Shown one piece after another: positions 35,349 through 44,086 of a stretch of DNA of 64,000 nucleotides. This DNA comes from [Leptolyngbya] sp. JSC-1. GTDB taxonomy: Bacteria > Cyanobacteriota > Cyanobacteriia > Elainellales > Elainellaceae. A program made the position numbers and the translations under genes. Position 1 is the first letter of the stretch, and each line of letters starts with the position of its first letter. The DNA lies in the NCBI GenBank assembly GCA_000733415.1, contig KL662192.1:1109235-1173234 (forward strand), read 5' to 3'. Under the pieces are notes generated by a model. The model saw only the letters and a list, made by a program, of their open reading frames with translations. It was not told the DNA's origin and did no database searches.

Positions 35349-36542
35349 ATGAAACTGATGGTCTACTCTCACGATGCCTTCGGCTTGGGCAATATCCGCC
35401 GCATGCTGGCAATCTGTGAATCCTTACTCAAAACCATTCCGCAGGTTTCGATTCTGGTTGTGTCTGGCTCCCCGGCTCTGCATAGCCTCCGTCTACCCGC
35501 AGGTCTCGATTACATTAAACTGCCCTGTGTCGGGCGCGACCAAGCGGGAGAAATGGCCTCAAAGTATCTCCATGCCGACCTGAAGGATGCAGTGAAGCTG
35601 CGGTCTGATCTGATTCTGGCCGCTACCCGCAATTTCAAACCCGATTTGTTTCTAGTTGATAAAAAGCCCGATGGCTTGGAATCAGAGCTGAAAGCAACGC
35701 TGAACTATCTCCGTGCGATTCGCCCGCAGACGAAACTGGTTTTGCTGCTGCGCGACATTTTGGACCGTCCGGAAGCCACGATTCAGCAATGGCAGCGCCA
35801 TTGCTACTATCAAACCATCGCTAATCGCTATGACCAAGTTTGGGTAGTGGGAACGCCAGCAGTCTTCGATGTGCGCACCGAATACCGCTTTCCTCGCGAA
35901 GTGGCTCAGAAGGTGCGGTTCTGTGGCTACATCCGCCGGGAACCCGGTTTAAAACCACCCGAAATCCTGCGGCAAGAAATCGGGGTCCAGCCAAATCAGA
36001 AGCTAGTGCTGGTGACGCCCGGAGGCGGTGCCGATGGCTATCGATTAGCCAGCACCTATCTAGCCAGCTTAGCCGCATTGCCGTCTGCCGACTCGCTGCA
36101 AAGCGTGATCGTTTCCGGTCCAGAAATGCCAGCCGCAGAACGGGAAGCGCTGCGCCAACAGGCTGCTAATTTTGCCACCGTCCAGCTTCTAGAGTTTACA
36201 GATGATTTGACTAGCTACATGGGGGCGGCGGATTTAGTGGTGTCGATGGGGGGCTACAACACGATCACCGAAATTTTGTCGCTGCAAAAGCGGGCCATCG
36301 TGATTCCCCGCACCCGACCCGTTGAGGAACAGTGGATTCGGGCGGAACGAATGGCCCAATCCGGCCTGTTTCGGACAATTCATCCTGATGATCTGACACC
36401 CACAAATTTGATGGAGCTGATGCTGCAAGAGCTACAGGCTTCGCCGTTCAATCCGGCCGCTGCCCAACTCGATATGAATGCCCTGCCGCGGATCACCGAA
36501 TACCTGTTTGCGCTTCTCCGTCACCCCCCCAGTGTTTGCTGA
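35349..36542 (+). CDS. glycosyltransferase, COG4671/MurG-like (first of three paralogues)
   Basis: A 397-residue GT-B fold protein. The N-terminus MKLMVYSHDAFGLGNIRRML matches predicted glycosyltransferases of COG4671 (GT28/MurG-like). The second domain has LVTPGGGADGYRLA and the donor-binding region VVSMGGYNTITEILSLQKRAIVIPRTRPVEEQ. It should transfer a sugar from a nucleotide donor. The acceptor is unknown. ATG 35349 is chosen over the TTG at 35343. It lies 55 bases after the dehydrogenase and is related to, but clearly diverged from, the two following genes. Confidence 0.8.
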   Translation: MKLMVYSHDAFGLGNIRRMLAICESLLKTIPQVSILVVSGSPALHSLRLPAGLDYIKLPCVGRDQAGEMASKYLHADLKDAVKLRSDLILAATRNFKPDLFLVDKKPDGLESELKATLNYLRAIRPQTKLVLLLRDILDRPEATIQQWQRHCYYQTIANRYDQVWVVGTPAVFDVRTEYRFPREVAQKVRFCGYIRREPGLKPPEILRQEIGVQPNQKLVLVTPGGGADGYRLASTYLASLAALPSADSLQSVIVSGPEMPAAEREALRQQAANFATVQLLEFTDDLTSYMGAADLVVSMGGYNTITEILSLQKRAIVIPRTRPVEEQWIRAERMAQSGLFRTIHPDDLTPTNLMELMLQELQASPFNPAAAQLDMNALPRITEYLFALLRHPPSVC

Positions 36543-36591
36543 AGCCGCTCTCGTCTCAAGCCCCTTTGTATCCTCTGGAGGTTGCCATTCC

Positions 36592-37785
36592 ATGAAACGC
36601 CTGATGTTTTACTGTCAACATATTCTAGGCATTGGTCATCTCGTGCGCAGTCTAGAGATTGTACGCGGCCTGTTGCAGGATTTTGAGATTTTCTTTATCA
36701 ATGGCGGTGAAGTCGTCGATGGCTTTCCCGTTCCTGATCGTGCTCCGCACGGCCCGGCGGGCCATCAGGTTCATCTGATCAATATCCCGGCCATCAAAAC
36801 CGACAGCGAGTTTCGAGAACTGCAAATCCCTGATGGTTTCCAAACCGTAGAGCAGGTGCTGGCCCATCGCCGCGATCTGTTGCTGTCTATTTTTGAGCAA
36901 GTGCAGCCCAATGTTCTGATGATCGAGCTGTTTCCGTTTGGCCGCAGACGCTTTTCTGCCGAACTGATTCCCTTGCTAGAGCAGGCTAAGGCTGCCGACA
37001 CCAAAGTTGTGTGCAGCCTGCGGGATATTGTAGTCACCAAACAAGACCGGGCACGCCACGAAGAGAAAATTTGCCGCTTGATGAACCAGTATTTTGATCT
37101 GCTGCTGATCCACGGCGACCCCCAGTTCATGCCTTTAGAAGTTAGCTTTTCGCGAGTGCAGGATCTGAATTGTCCGGTTCACTATACCGGCTATGTCGCG
37201 CAAATGAATGGCCCCGATCCGGCTGAAGCCCCGATTCCAAGCGTGCCCCAGCCCCTCATTCTCACCAGCATTGGCGGTGGCCGGTTTGGGCATGAGTTGC
37301 TCCATTGTGTCGCCCAAGCCAGTGAATTTCTAGAAGATCAGATTCCGCATCAGATTCAGATGTTTACCGGACCATTCTGTCCAGATGACGTGTATGCCTC
37401 CCTGCGTGATATAGCCTTGCAGCGCCGCAACCTCACCGTAGAACGATTCACGCCCCATCTGCTGCACTACATGCGACAAGCCGATCTATCGATTAGCATG
37501 GCCGGCTATAACACCACAATGAACGTCCTGACCACAGGTGTGCGATCAATGCTGTTACCATTCCAGGGGAATGACGATCAGGAACAGCGATTACGCTCCG
37601 AGCGGTTAGCGGAATTAGGAATTGTGCAGGTGATCCAGCGCCAGGATCTCGAACCCGAACGATTTGCCCAAAAGGTAATCGCTTCTCTACAGCAAGCCCC
37701 CGCCTCGATCCGATTTGACATGCAGGGAGTAGAAAAAACGGCTCAGCTCGTGCGGTCGATGGTGCGGGAAGTGGCGGTGGTGTAG
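36592..37785 (+). CDS. glycosyltransferase, COG4671/MurG-like (second paralogue)
   Basis: A 397-residue GT-B protein starting MKRLMFYCQHILGIGHLVRS, a glycine-rich N-terminal loop of the family. The acceptor side has VMIELFPFGRRRFSAELIPL; the donor domain has LTSIGGGRFGHELL and SISMAGYNTTMNVLTTGVRSM. ATG 36592 has GGAGG just before it at about 36577-36581 and matches its paralogues, whereas the ATG at 36478 lies within the previous gene. It is most like the next gene (38228), so the pair seems to come from a duplication. Confidence 0.8.
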   Translation: MKRLMFYCQHILGIGHLVRSLEIVRGLLQDFEIFFINGGEVVDGFPVPDRAPHGPAGHQVHLINIPAIKTDSEFRELQIPDGFQTVEQVLAHRRDLLLSIFEQVQPNVLMIELFPFGRRRFSAELIPLLEQAKAADTKVVCSLRDIVVTKQDRARHEEKICRLMNQYFDLLLIHGDPQFMPLEVSFSRVQDLNCPVHYTGYVAQMNGPDPAEAPIPSVPQPLILTSIGGGRFGHELLHCVAQASEFLEDQIPHQIQMFTGPFCPDDVYASLRDIALQRRNLTVERFTPHLLHYMRQADLSISMAGYNTTMNVLTTGVRSMLLPFQGNDDQEQRLRSERLAELGIVQVIQRQDLEPERFAQKVIASLQQAPASIRFDMQGVEKTAQLVRSMVREVAVV

Positions 37786-38227
37786 GGTGAGGGGTGGATG
37801 GGTAGGGGGTGAGGGGTGAGGGGTTGGGGGTGAGGGGTGGATGGGTAGGTGAGAGAATGAAAATCTTCTCATGCAAGCTTCATACCTGGCTTAATCCTGA
37901 GTGAGAAATTAGAACAGTGGATATTATCTGCTTCACCGGCGTTGCTGAATTGAAGGATGAATTGCCCTCATAGCCCCTTTTCTTATAGCTCGCTTGCCAG
38001 AGGCTATGCCCACAGGGCTATATTCTGGGAGGAACCGGATCGTTCCAAGTCCCCCAAGATTCGGGGATTTAGGAAGCTACCAACGTTACAGCAACTCCAC
38101 GTTCATACCTCTTTCAGCAACGCCTTCATTCCTCATCTCCCCTCACCCTCTGAGTCTACAGACACACCATCTATCCACCCCTCACCCCCCACCCCTCACC
38201 CCCCACCCCAACAAAGAGGTCATTGCC
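37782..38227. repeat. repeat-filled gap between two glycosyltransferase genes
   Basis: The 442-base gap has a GGGGTGAGG tandem tract at 37782-37857, a MITE-like part at 37975-38080 (CTATGCCCACAGGGCTATA, CCCCCAAGATTCGGGG) and an opposite-strand CACCCCTCACCCC tract at 38165-38212. No gene is seen. The ATG at 37994 in frame with the next gene reads through this repeat DNA and is not a likely start. Confidence 0.75.
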
Positions 38228-39412
38228 ATGAAAAAAGTCATGTTCTACTGCCAATATCTCGCTGGTATGGGCCACTTGGTGCGGAGTACGGAAATTGTTC
38301 GCAGCTTGATGAAAGATTTTCAAGTGTGCTTTGTTAATGGCGGACAGCCGATCTATGGGTTTGAGTTTCCGGCCAGCGTCGAGGTGGTGCATTTGCCGCC
38401 GATTCTAGAAGTGGCGGGGCAACTAGCCGCAGTTGAGCCGTCCCAATGCATCGAGGCGGTGAAAGAGAACCGTAAGGATCAGCTGCTGCACGTGTTTGAA
38501 CAATTCCAGCCGGATTGCTTGATCATCGAGTGTTTTCCGTTCAGTAAGCACAAGCTGAAGTTTGAGCTGCTGCCACTGCTGGATCGGGCTTTGACTGCTT
38601 CAACTCAGATTGTGTGCAGCCTGCGCGATCTGATCATGACCCAAACCCTGTCGGCTACTGCTCGGGCCAAGCGATACGATAAGGTACGCGATCTGGTGAA
38701 TCAGTATTTTGACCTGGTGCTGATCCACAGCGATCCGCAGGTACAACGTCTAGAGGAACAGCTTCCTAACGTAGATCAGCTCAACTGCGCGATCTATTAC
38801 ACCGGCTATGTGGCCCAGTCCCCGCCTGAACGAGTGCCCCTAGATGTGAACGACACAGCCTATCTGTCGTCAGACCGACCGATGATTGTTGCCAGTGCAG
38901 GCGGAGGTCGATTTGGATACGAGTTGTTGAACGCAGTTGCGAATGCTAGCCAGCGTTTGGCTGACCAGATCCCCCATCAGTTTCACATCTTCACCGGTCC
39001 ATTTATGCTGGATGACCAAGTGGCGGCTCTGGAAGCGGCAGCTTGCGAAAATCTGGTGATTCGTCGGTTTACACCGCATTTGATTCAATATCTGGAGCGA
39101 GCCGAGCTGTCGATCAGCTTGGGGGGGTACAACACCACGATGAATATCCTAAGGACGGGAGTGCGTTCGCTGATTTTTCCGGCAGCTTCCGAAGAACAGA
39201 CCGGCGAGCAGACCATTCGAGCCGAGAAGCTAGCCCAAAAGGGCATCCTGGACGTGCTCACCACTGCCGATCTCCAGCCTGAACGCTTGGCTGAGAAAAT
39301 CCTGACCGCGTTGCAACGTCCGCCGGCTTTTCACTCGTTTGATTTGCAGGGCGCAGAAAAGTCAGCAGCTCGGATCAAACAATTGCTTGATGACGTAACG
39401 GTTGCTGCTTGA
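38228..39412 (+). CDS. glycosyltransferase, COG4671/MurG-like (third paralogue)
   Basis: A 394-residue GT-B protein starting MKKVMFYCQYLAGMGHLVRS. LIIECFPFSKHKLKFELLPLLD corresponds to the acceptor-side motif of the second paralogue, and VASAGGGRFGYELLNAVANA and SISLGGYNTTMNILRTGVRSL to its donor domain. AAAGAGGTCATTGCC before ATG 38228 is the ribosome site (AAGAGG). The substrate is unknown. Two highly similar transferases in a row suggest successive additions of the same or a like sugar. Confidence 0.8.
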   Translation: MKKVMFYCQYLAGMGHLVRSTEIVRSLMKDFQVCFVNGGQPIYGFEFPASVEVVHLPPILEVAGQLAAVEPSQCIEAVKENRKDQLLHVFEQFQPDCLIIECFPFSKHKLKFELLPLLDRALTASTQIVCSLRDLIMTQTLSATARAKRYDKVRDLVNQYFDLVLIHSDPQVQRLEEQLPNVDQLNCAIYYTGYVAQSPPERVPLDVNDTAYLSSDRPMIVASAGGGRFGYELLNAVANASQRLADQIPHQFHIFTGPFMLDDQVAALEAAACENLVIRRFTPHLIQYLERAELSISLGGYNTTMNILRTGVRSLIFPAASEEQTGEQTIRAEKLAQKGILDVLTTADLQPERLAEKILTALQRPPAFHSFDLQGAEKSAARIKQLLDDVTVAA

Positions 39413-39468
39413 GTAACTCATCTGTAACGTATGTGCAAACCAGATTATGAAGAGGAGAGGAAATAGCG

Positions 39469-40605
39469 ATGTCCCAACCCAATGTTGTTTTGATTGTCGG
39501 ACCCAGAGAGCGATTTAGCTCAACCCAAACCTCGCTAGAAAGCATCTACCGGGACACCGACTACCCCTTTGACCTAGTCTATGTGGATGTGTGCACACCG
39601 CCGTCGATTCGTCGGTACCTGGAAGCTCAAGCCCAGGCAAAGCAATTTAAGCTACTGCGCACCGACTACTTTGTTTCTCCCAGCCAAGCTAAAAACGTGG
39701 GGCTGCGGTATGTCCTCGATCATGCCAAGGATGTTTATAAATACGTTGTTTTTATCGAAAACGATGTCATTGTTAAACCAGGCTGGTTAACCAAGCTGGT
39801 GGAATGTGCCGAAGCAACCAATGCGGCAGTGGTGGGTCCGCTCACCTGCATCGGTCAACCGGCCCATCAGGTGATCCATAACGCGGGTGGTAAGTCCTAC
39901 ATCACTACAGAAGTCAAAGACGGCCAGATTCGTCGCTATATTTATCAGAGTGCGGCGCTGACGGGTAAAGCAGTGGCCGATGTGCCGGATAAACTGCACC
40001 GCAAAAAAACCGATTACGTTGAGTTCCACTGTATGCTGGTGCGGACCGCCATCTTTGAGAAAATTGGCCTGCTGGATGAAGGCATGTTGGCGACTCGCGA
40101 GCATATCGATTTTTGCTTCATGGTGACTCAGGCCGGAGGCAGTATCTACAGTGAACGAGAAGCGGTGATCACGACGGATACAATTGGCATCGAGTCGAAT
40201 CAGCAGGGGCTAGTCAGCTGGTTTGGCTCCGTGCAATTGCCTGACTTTAAGTGGTTTGACTTACCCTACTTCATGGTGCGCTGGAATGACGAGTGGGACC
40301 TCGCTAGCCTGCACCATCTGCGCCAAAAATGGCAGCTTACCGAAGACGAGTATTTCAAAAAGCGCTACAAAAAAGTGGGTGCCCGCCGTCATGAGCTGCT
40401 GGTTAAACCGCTGGTGCGTCGTCTCACGTTCGGTCAAGGCAACGCTTGGGTGGAAAGTGTTTTGGTCGCCGTGGAACGCCTGGTTAATCGCTGGTTCTAT
40501 TATCGGTATCTCCAACAGCGGCAGCGTGTTTTGAAGCAAACTAGTCAATCAAACCGAGAATGGAATCGAGAACCTGCAATGGCAACGACAGAACTCTACC
40601 GGTAA
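39469..40605 (+). CDS. family 2 glycosyltransferase
   Basis: A 378-residue GT-A fold enzyme. The start VVLIVGPRERFSSTQTSLESIYRDT, DLVYVDVCTPPS and the metal/donor motif VVFIENDVIVKPGWL (an END in place of DxD) define a GT2 domain (about 5-260). FHCMLVRTAIFEKIGLLDEG and EHIDFCFMV give the acceptor-side ED-like motif. The C-terminus (about 290-378) is basic. Function: addition of an unknown sugar to a growing glycan. It is paralogous to the gene at 41957. AGAGGAGAGG at about 39452-39461 is a strong ribosome site. Confidence 0.82.
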   Translation: MSQPNVVLIVGPRERFSSTQTSLESIYRDTDYPFDLVYVDVCTPPSIRRYLEAQAQAKQFKLLRTDYFVSPSQAKNVGLRYVLDHAKDVYKYVVFIENDVIVKPGWLTKLVECAEATNAAVVGPLTCIGQPAHQVIHNAGGKSYITTEVKDGQIRRYIYQSAALTGKAVADVPDKLHRKKTDYVEFHCMLVRTAIFEKIGLLDEGMLATREHIDFCFMVTQAGGSIYSEREAVITTDTIGIESNQQGLVSWFGSVQLPDFKWFDLPYFMVRWNDEWDLASLHHLRQKWQLTEDEYFKKRYKKVGARRHELLVKPLVRRLTFGQGNAWVESVLVAVERLVNRWFYYRYLQQRQRVLKQTSQSNREWNREPAMATTELYR

Positions 40606-40739
40606 AGAAAAAGCATCTGCATAGAAAACGGAACAGCTAATTTGCCAATGACTATTGGGGAAATTATATACTCTGTGCAGAACTGACCAAACCAACCACG
40701 CTTGACCTAATTTCTTTTACTTACTAAAAACACGGAATC

Positions 40740-41936
40740 ATGATCAAAGTTTGCATCACGTCACTGGAATTTCCTCCTGATGTAGGTGGAGTAGGGGAAT
40801 CAGTCTATCGGATTGCTCGCATGCTGCTCGAATTGGGCTACGAGGTTCACGTCGCCGTCTTTCGGGCCATCTTCAGAACCGAGCGCGAAAAAGCCTTGGC
40901 GGGTGAATATCAGCGGGCCGGCTGTGTCACCACAAAGCGGGATGGCATCACCGTCCATCGGTTGCATCCAGCGATTCGCTCTGAGATTGGCAAAGAACAG
41001 GACTACCTCAGCGATCTATATGACCAGTTGAGTATCCTGCATCGTCAACACCAGTATGACCTGTTCCATGCCTTTTTCATCAACGAGATGGGCTTTTTGA
41101 CCACCTTGTTAGCCAAAGAAATGGGTGCGCCCGTGATCAACAGCGTGCGGGGTGCCGATCTGCACAAGCATATCTTTAGCCCCCAGCAGCACGGACAGAT
41201 CACCTGGACCCTAGCCAACTCCGACTGGACCACCTTTGTCAGCCGTGACTTGATGCAGCGCGCCAGAGTGCTGGTTCCGGAAATTGGGCCACGCTCGTCG
41301 GCTTTCTGGAACTCAATTACTCCTTTTGCCTTCGACGAGTTGCCCACACCCAGCTTAATTCATCAGCTTCGGGGCACGGTGATTGGTTCGGTGGGCAGCT
41401 TTCGCGATAAGAAGGGGGTGGAATACCTGCTGGATGCTTGCCGCCGTCTGCCAGAGTTGGACTTGACGCTGCTATTTGTTGGCAATTTTGTCGATAAGGA
41501 AAGCGGCTACTGGCAGCAGGAATTGCGGGAAAGCGGCATGGCAGATCGGGTGCTGATTACAGGAAAAATTAGCCGCTCTGAGGCACTGGCCTACCTGCCC
41601 CACATGGATATTTTTGCCATCCCCTCGATTCATGATGGCTGTCCGAATGCGCTGCTAGAGGCGATGCTGGCAGCAAGAGCCATTATCGGCACCAACGTAG
41701 ATGCGATTGGCGAAATTTTAGACGATGGTGTGAATGGTTTGGTAATCAATCCATTCTCCAGTGAAGAACTAGCTGATGCTATTTATCAGTTGAGCACCCA
41801 GCCCGATCTGCGCCAACAGTTGGGTATCGCCGCCAGAAATAAGGTGCTGACGCAGCTCACGCCCGCGATTGAAAAACAAAACTGGCAGCAGGTCTATCAG
41901 CAGGCTCTAGGTGTTGCCGCGATGCAATGGAAATAG
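40740..41936 (+). CDS. family 4 glycosyltransferase
   Basis: A 398-residue GT-B retaining glycosyltransferase. VCITSLEFPPDVGGVGESVYRIARML is the typical GT4 N-terminus, and SVGSFRDKKGVEYLLDACRRLPEL opens the donor domain. The EX7E motif is in SIHDGCPNALLEAMLAARAIIGTNVDAIGEIL. It adds a sugar from a nucleotide donor with retention of configuration; the acceptor is unknown. It sits between the two GT2 genes and overlaps the alternative start of the next one. Confidence 0.88.
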   Translation: MIKVCITSLEFPPDVGGVGESVYRIARMLLELGYEVHVAVFRAIFRTEREKALAGEYQRAGCVTTKRDGITVHRLHPAIRSEIGKEQDYLSDLYDQLSILHRQHQYDLFHAFFINEMGFLTTLLAKEMGAPVINSVRGADLHKHIFSPQQHGQITWTLANSDWTTFVSRDLMQRARVLVPEIGPRSSAFWNSITPFAFDELPTPSLIHQLRGTVIGSVGSFRDKKGVEYLLDACRRLPELDLTLLFVGNFVDKESGYWQQELRESGMADRVLITGKISRSEALAYLPHMDIFAIPSIHDGCPNALLEAMLAARAIIGTNVDAIGEILDDGVNGLVINPFSSEELADAIYQLSTQPDLRQQLGIAARNKVLTQLTPAIEKQNWQQVYQQALGVAAMQWK

Positions 41937-41956
41937 ACTTTTGCAAGGAGGAAGAA

Positions 41957-43033
41957 ATGTCCACTCTAGAGGTCACAACTTCAGAGGCCACAGCTCCAGA
42001 GGTTACGACTCCAGAGGTCACAATTGTTGTTGTTCCACGTGAACGATTTCAATTTGCCCAATTATCGCTAGAAAGTCTCTACGAGCATACATCTTATCCG
42101 TTTCATTTGATTTACGTAGACAACAACTCGCCGGCTAAACTGCAGCGCTATCTGCAAACAGAATCGGAACGCAAAGGGTTTCAGCTGATCCGCTCGGATC
42201 ACTTTCTCTCGCCTAATCAAGCCCGCAATGTCGGCTTAAAGCAGGTACGCAGTAAGTATGTGGTGTTTGTCGATAACGATGTGATTTTTGCACCGGGCTG
42301 GTTGGAGGCGTTGGTCAAGTGTACCGAAGAAACGGGCGCAACCGTAGTTGGCTCGTTGGTTTGTCAGTATCTGCCGGTGCATACCATTGTTCACTGTGCC
42401 GGTGGGGAATATATGCCGCCCGATGAATACGCCAAGTTCCTCAACGGTGAACCGACGGTACCGCAAACGCCTGGGGTCAAAGGCAAATGGCAAATCCACG
42501 AAAAAACCTATCACCAGAATCGCAAAGTGGCCGAGGTGCGTGACCAGCTCAAACGCCAGCCCACCGGATTCGTCGAGTTTCACGCCATGCTGGTGCGGAC
42601 CGAAATTTTCGAGCAAATTGGCTGGTTGGATGAAGGCTTTTCCTGCACCAAAGAGTACCTCGATTTCTGTATGCTCGTAGCGCGGGCTGGTGGCAGCATC
42701 TACTTTGAACCCGCTTCGGTTGTCACCTTTTTGACCCATCCTCCGGCTCCAGCTCTGCATTGGTCCGATCTGCCCTACTTTATGGTGCGCTGGAGCGACG
42801 CCTGGGAACGCGAAAGCCTGCTTCACTTCCAGCAAAAATGGGATTTGGCAGAAGGCAAATATTTCAGCAAGCGGTTGAAGAAACTGGGTTGGCGCAGACG
42901 CGAAGAAATGATTCGCCCCCTTGTTGAGCCGTTTAGTTTTCTGGGAGCCAACAGCCGCAAATGGCTAGAAAAACGCCTTGTGGCGCTAGAAAAATGGCTG
43001 AATCGCCATGTGACAGCTACGCTGGTGCAGTAA
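41957..43033 (+). CDS. family 2 glycosyltransferase
   Basis: A 358-residue GT2 enzyme, paralogue of the gene at 39469. VTIVVVPRERFQFAQLSLESLYEHT, LIYVDNNSPAKLQ and the DxD-type motif FVDNDVIFAPGWL are present, followed by FHAMLVRTEIFEQIGWLDEGF. The Thr/Glu-rich first 20 residues contain a repeated EVTTPE-like unit. ATG 41957 is chosen because AAGGAGG lies at 41945-41951. The ATG at 41927 would overlap the previous gene. Confidence 0.82.
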   Translation: MSTLEVTTSEATAPEVTTPEVTIVVVPRERFQFAQLSLESLYEHTSYPFHLIYVDNNSPAKLQRYLQTESERKGFQLIRSDHFLSPNQARNVGLKQVRSKYVVFVDNDVIFAPGWLEALVKCTEETGATVVGSLVCQYLPVHTIVHCAGGEYMPPDEYAKFLNGEPTVPQTPGVKGKWQIHEKTYHQNRKVAEVRDQLKRQPTGFVEFHAMLVRTEIFEQIGWLDEGFSCTKEYLDFCMLVARAGGSIYFEPASVVTFLTHPPAPALHWSDLPYFMVRWSDAWERESLLHFQQKWDLAEGKYFSKRLKKLGWRRREEMIRPLVEPFSFLGANSRKWLEKRLVALEKWLNRHVTATLVQ

Positions 43034-43073
43034 GCTCTCAGGATATCTTTGAGTAAATAATCAGGAGAACATC

Positions 43074-44039
43074 ATGCTGTATCGTCCATTTGGCAACGCA
43101 GGATTTAATGTTTCCACTATTGGGATGGGGACCTGGAATATTGGTAACCAGTGGGGTGAAATCGATCAGGAAACGGCTTTAGCTACCGTTCGCAGTGCAG
43201 TAGAGCACGGCATTAATCTATTTGATACGGCAGAGTCCTATGGTATCCCGACCGGATTGTCGGAAGAACGACTGGGCAAAGCGCTGATGGGGCTGCGCGA
43301 CCGGGTACATCTGGTATCTAAGATTGGTCGCTGGGGCAGACGTACTGGGCAGATGGTGCCGATGACTACTGTGGATATGGTGCGGCTCTGTGTCCATGCT
43401 TCGCTCTACCGGCTACGAACCGATTACATTGACGTGATGCTGTGTCACGATGGCAAAATCGAAGATCCGAGCGTATATCTAGAGGGATTTGAGCGACTGA
43501 AGGAACAGGGCTTGATTCGCGCCTACGGTATTTCCACCGACAAACTTAAGGTGCTGAAGCGGTTTAATGTTCACAATACTTGCAGCGTTGTGGAAGTGGA
43601 ATACTCGTTGCTCAATCGCAAAGCCGAAGCAGAATTCTTCCCCTATTGTCAAGAACATGGCATTGCCGTGCTGGTGCGCGGTCCGCTTTACAAGGGTCTA
43701 CTGTCAGGCAAATACTCGCCAGATACGGTCTTTACCGATACGGTTCGGTCCGAGTGGTATAGTGACGAGAATCGCAGCCGCAAACTAGCCGAACAGCTCG
43801 CAATCGTCGAGCGGCTCAAGAACCTGTTGCCGCCAGGAGAAGACATGGTGACCGCAGCCCTGCGGTTTGTCACCTCCCATCCGGTGCAGCCGGTCGCGAT
43901 TCCAGGAGCCAAATCCCCAGAACAGGCGGCCATGAATGCCAGAGCTGGAGACAAACTGCTAACCCCCAGAGAGCGCGAGCTACTGCTAGAGGCGATCACG
44001 CCTATTACGGCTGGAGAACCAGCGGCAATGGCTGGATAA
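43074..44039 (+). CDS. aldo/keto reductase
   Basis: A 321-residue NADPH-dependent reductase of the AKR superfamily. GMGTWNIGNQWG and FDTAESYG give the catalytic Asp and Tyr, LVSKIG the Lys and MLCHDG the His of the tetrad. IPGAKSPEQAAMNA near the C-terminus binds the cofactor. In a sugar cluster it might reduce a nucleotide-sugar intermediate or act on a stress product; this is inference. It is about 40 bases after the GT2 gene, with CAGGAG at about 43061-43066 as ribosome site. Confidence 0.88.
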   Translation: MLYRPFGNAGFNVSTIGMGTWNIGNQWGEIDQETALATVRSAVEHGINLFDTAESYGIPTGLSEERLGKALMGLRDRVHLVSKIGRWGRRTGQMVPMTTVDMVRLCVHASLYRLRTDYIDVMLCHDGKIEDPSVYLEGFERLKEQGLIRAYGISTDKLKVLKRFNVHNTCSVVEVEYSLLNRKAEAEFFPYCQEHGIAVLVRGPLYKGLLSGKYSPDTVFTDTVRSEWYSDENRSRKLAEQLAIVERLKNLLPPGEDMVTAALRFVTSHPVQPVAIPGAKSPEQAAMNARAGDKLLTPRERELLLEAITPITAGEPAAMAG

Positions 44040-44086
44040 TAGAACTCCAATCGTCCTTCAACCCACTGCAATTACGAACTAGAGCA

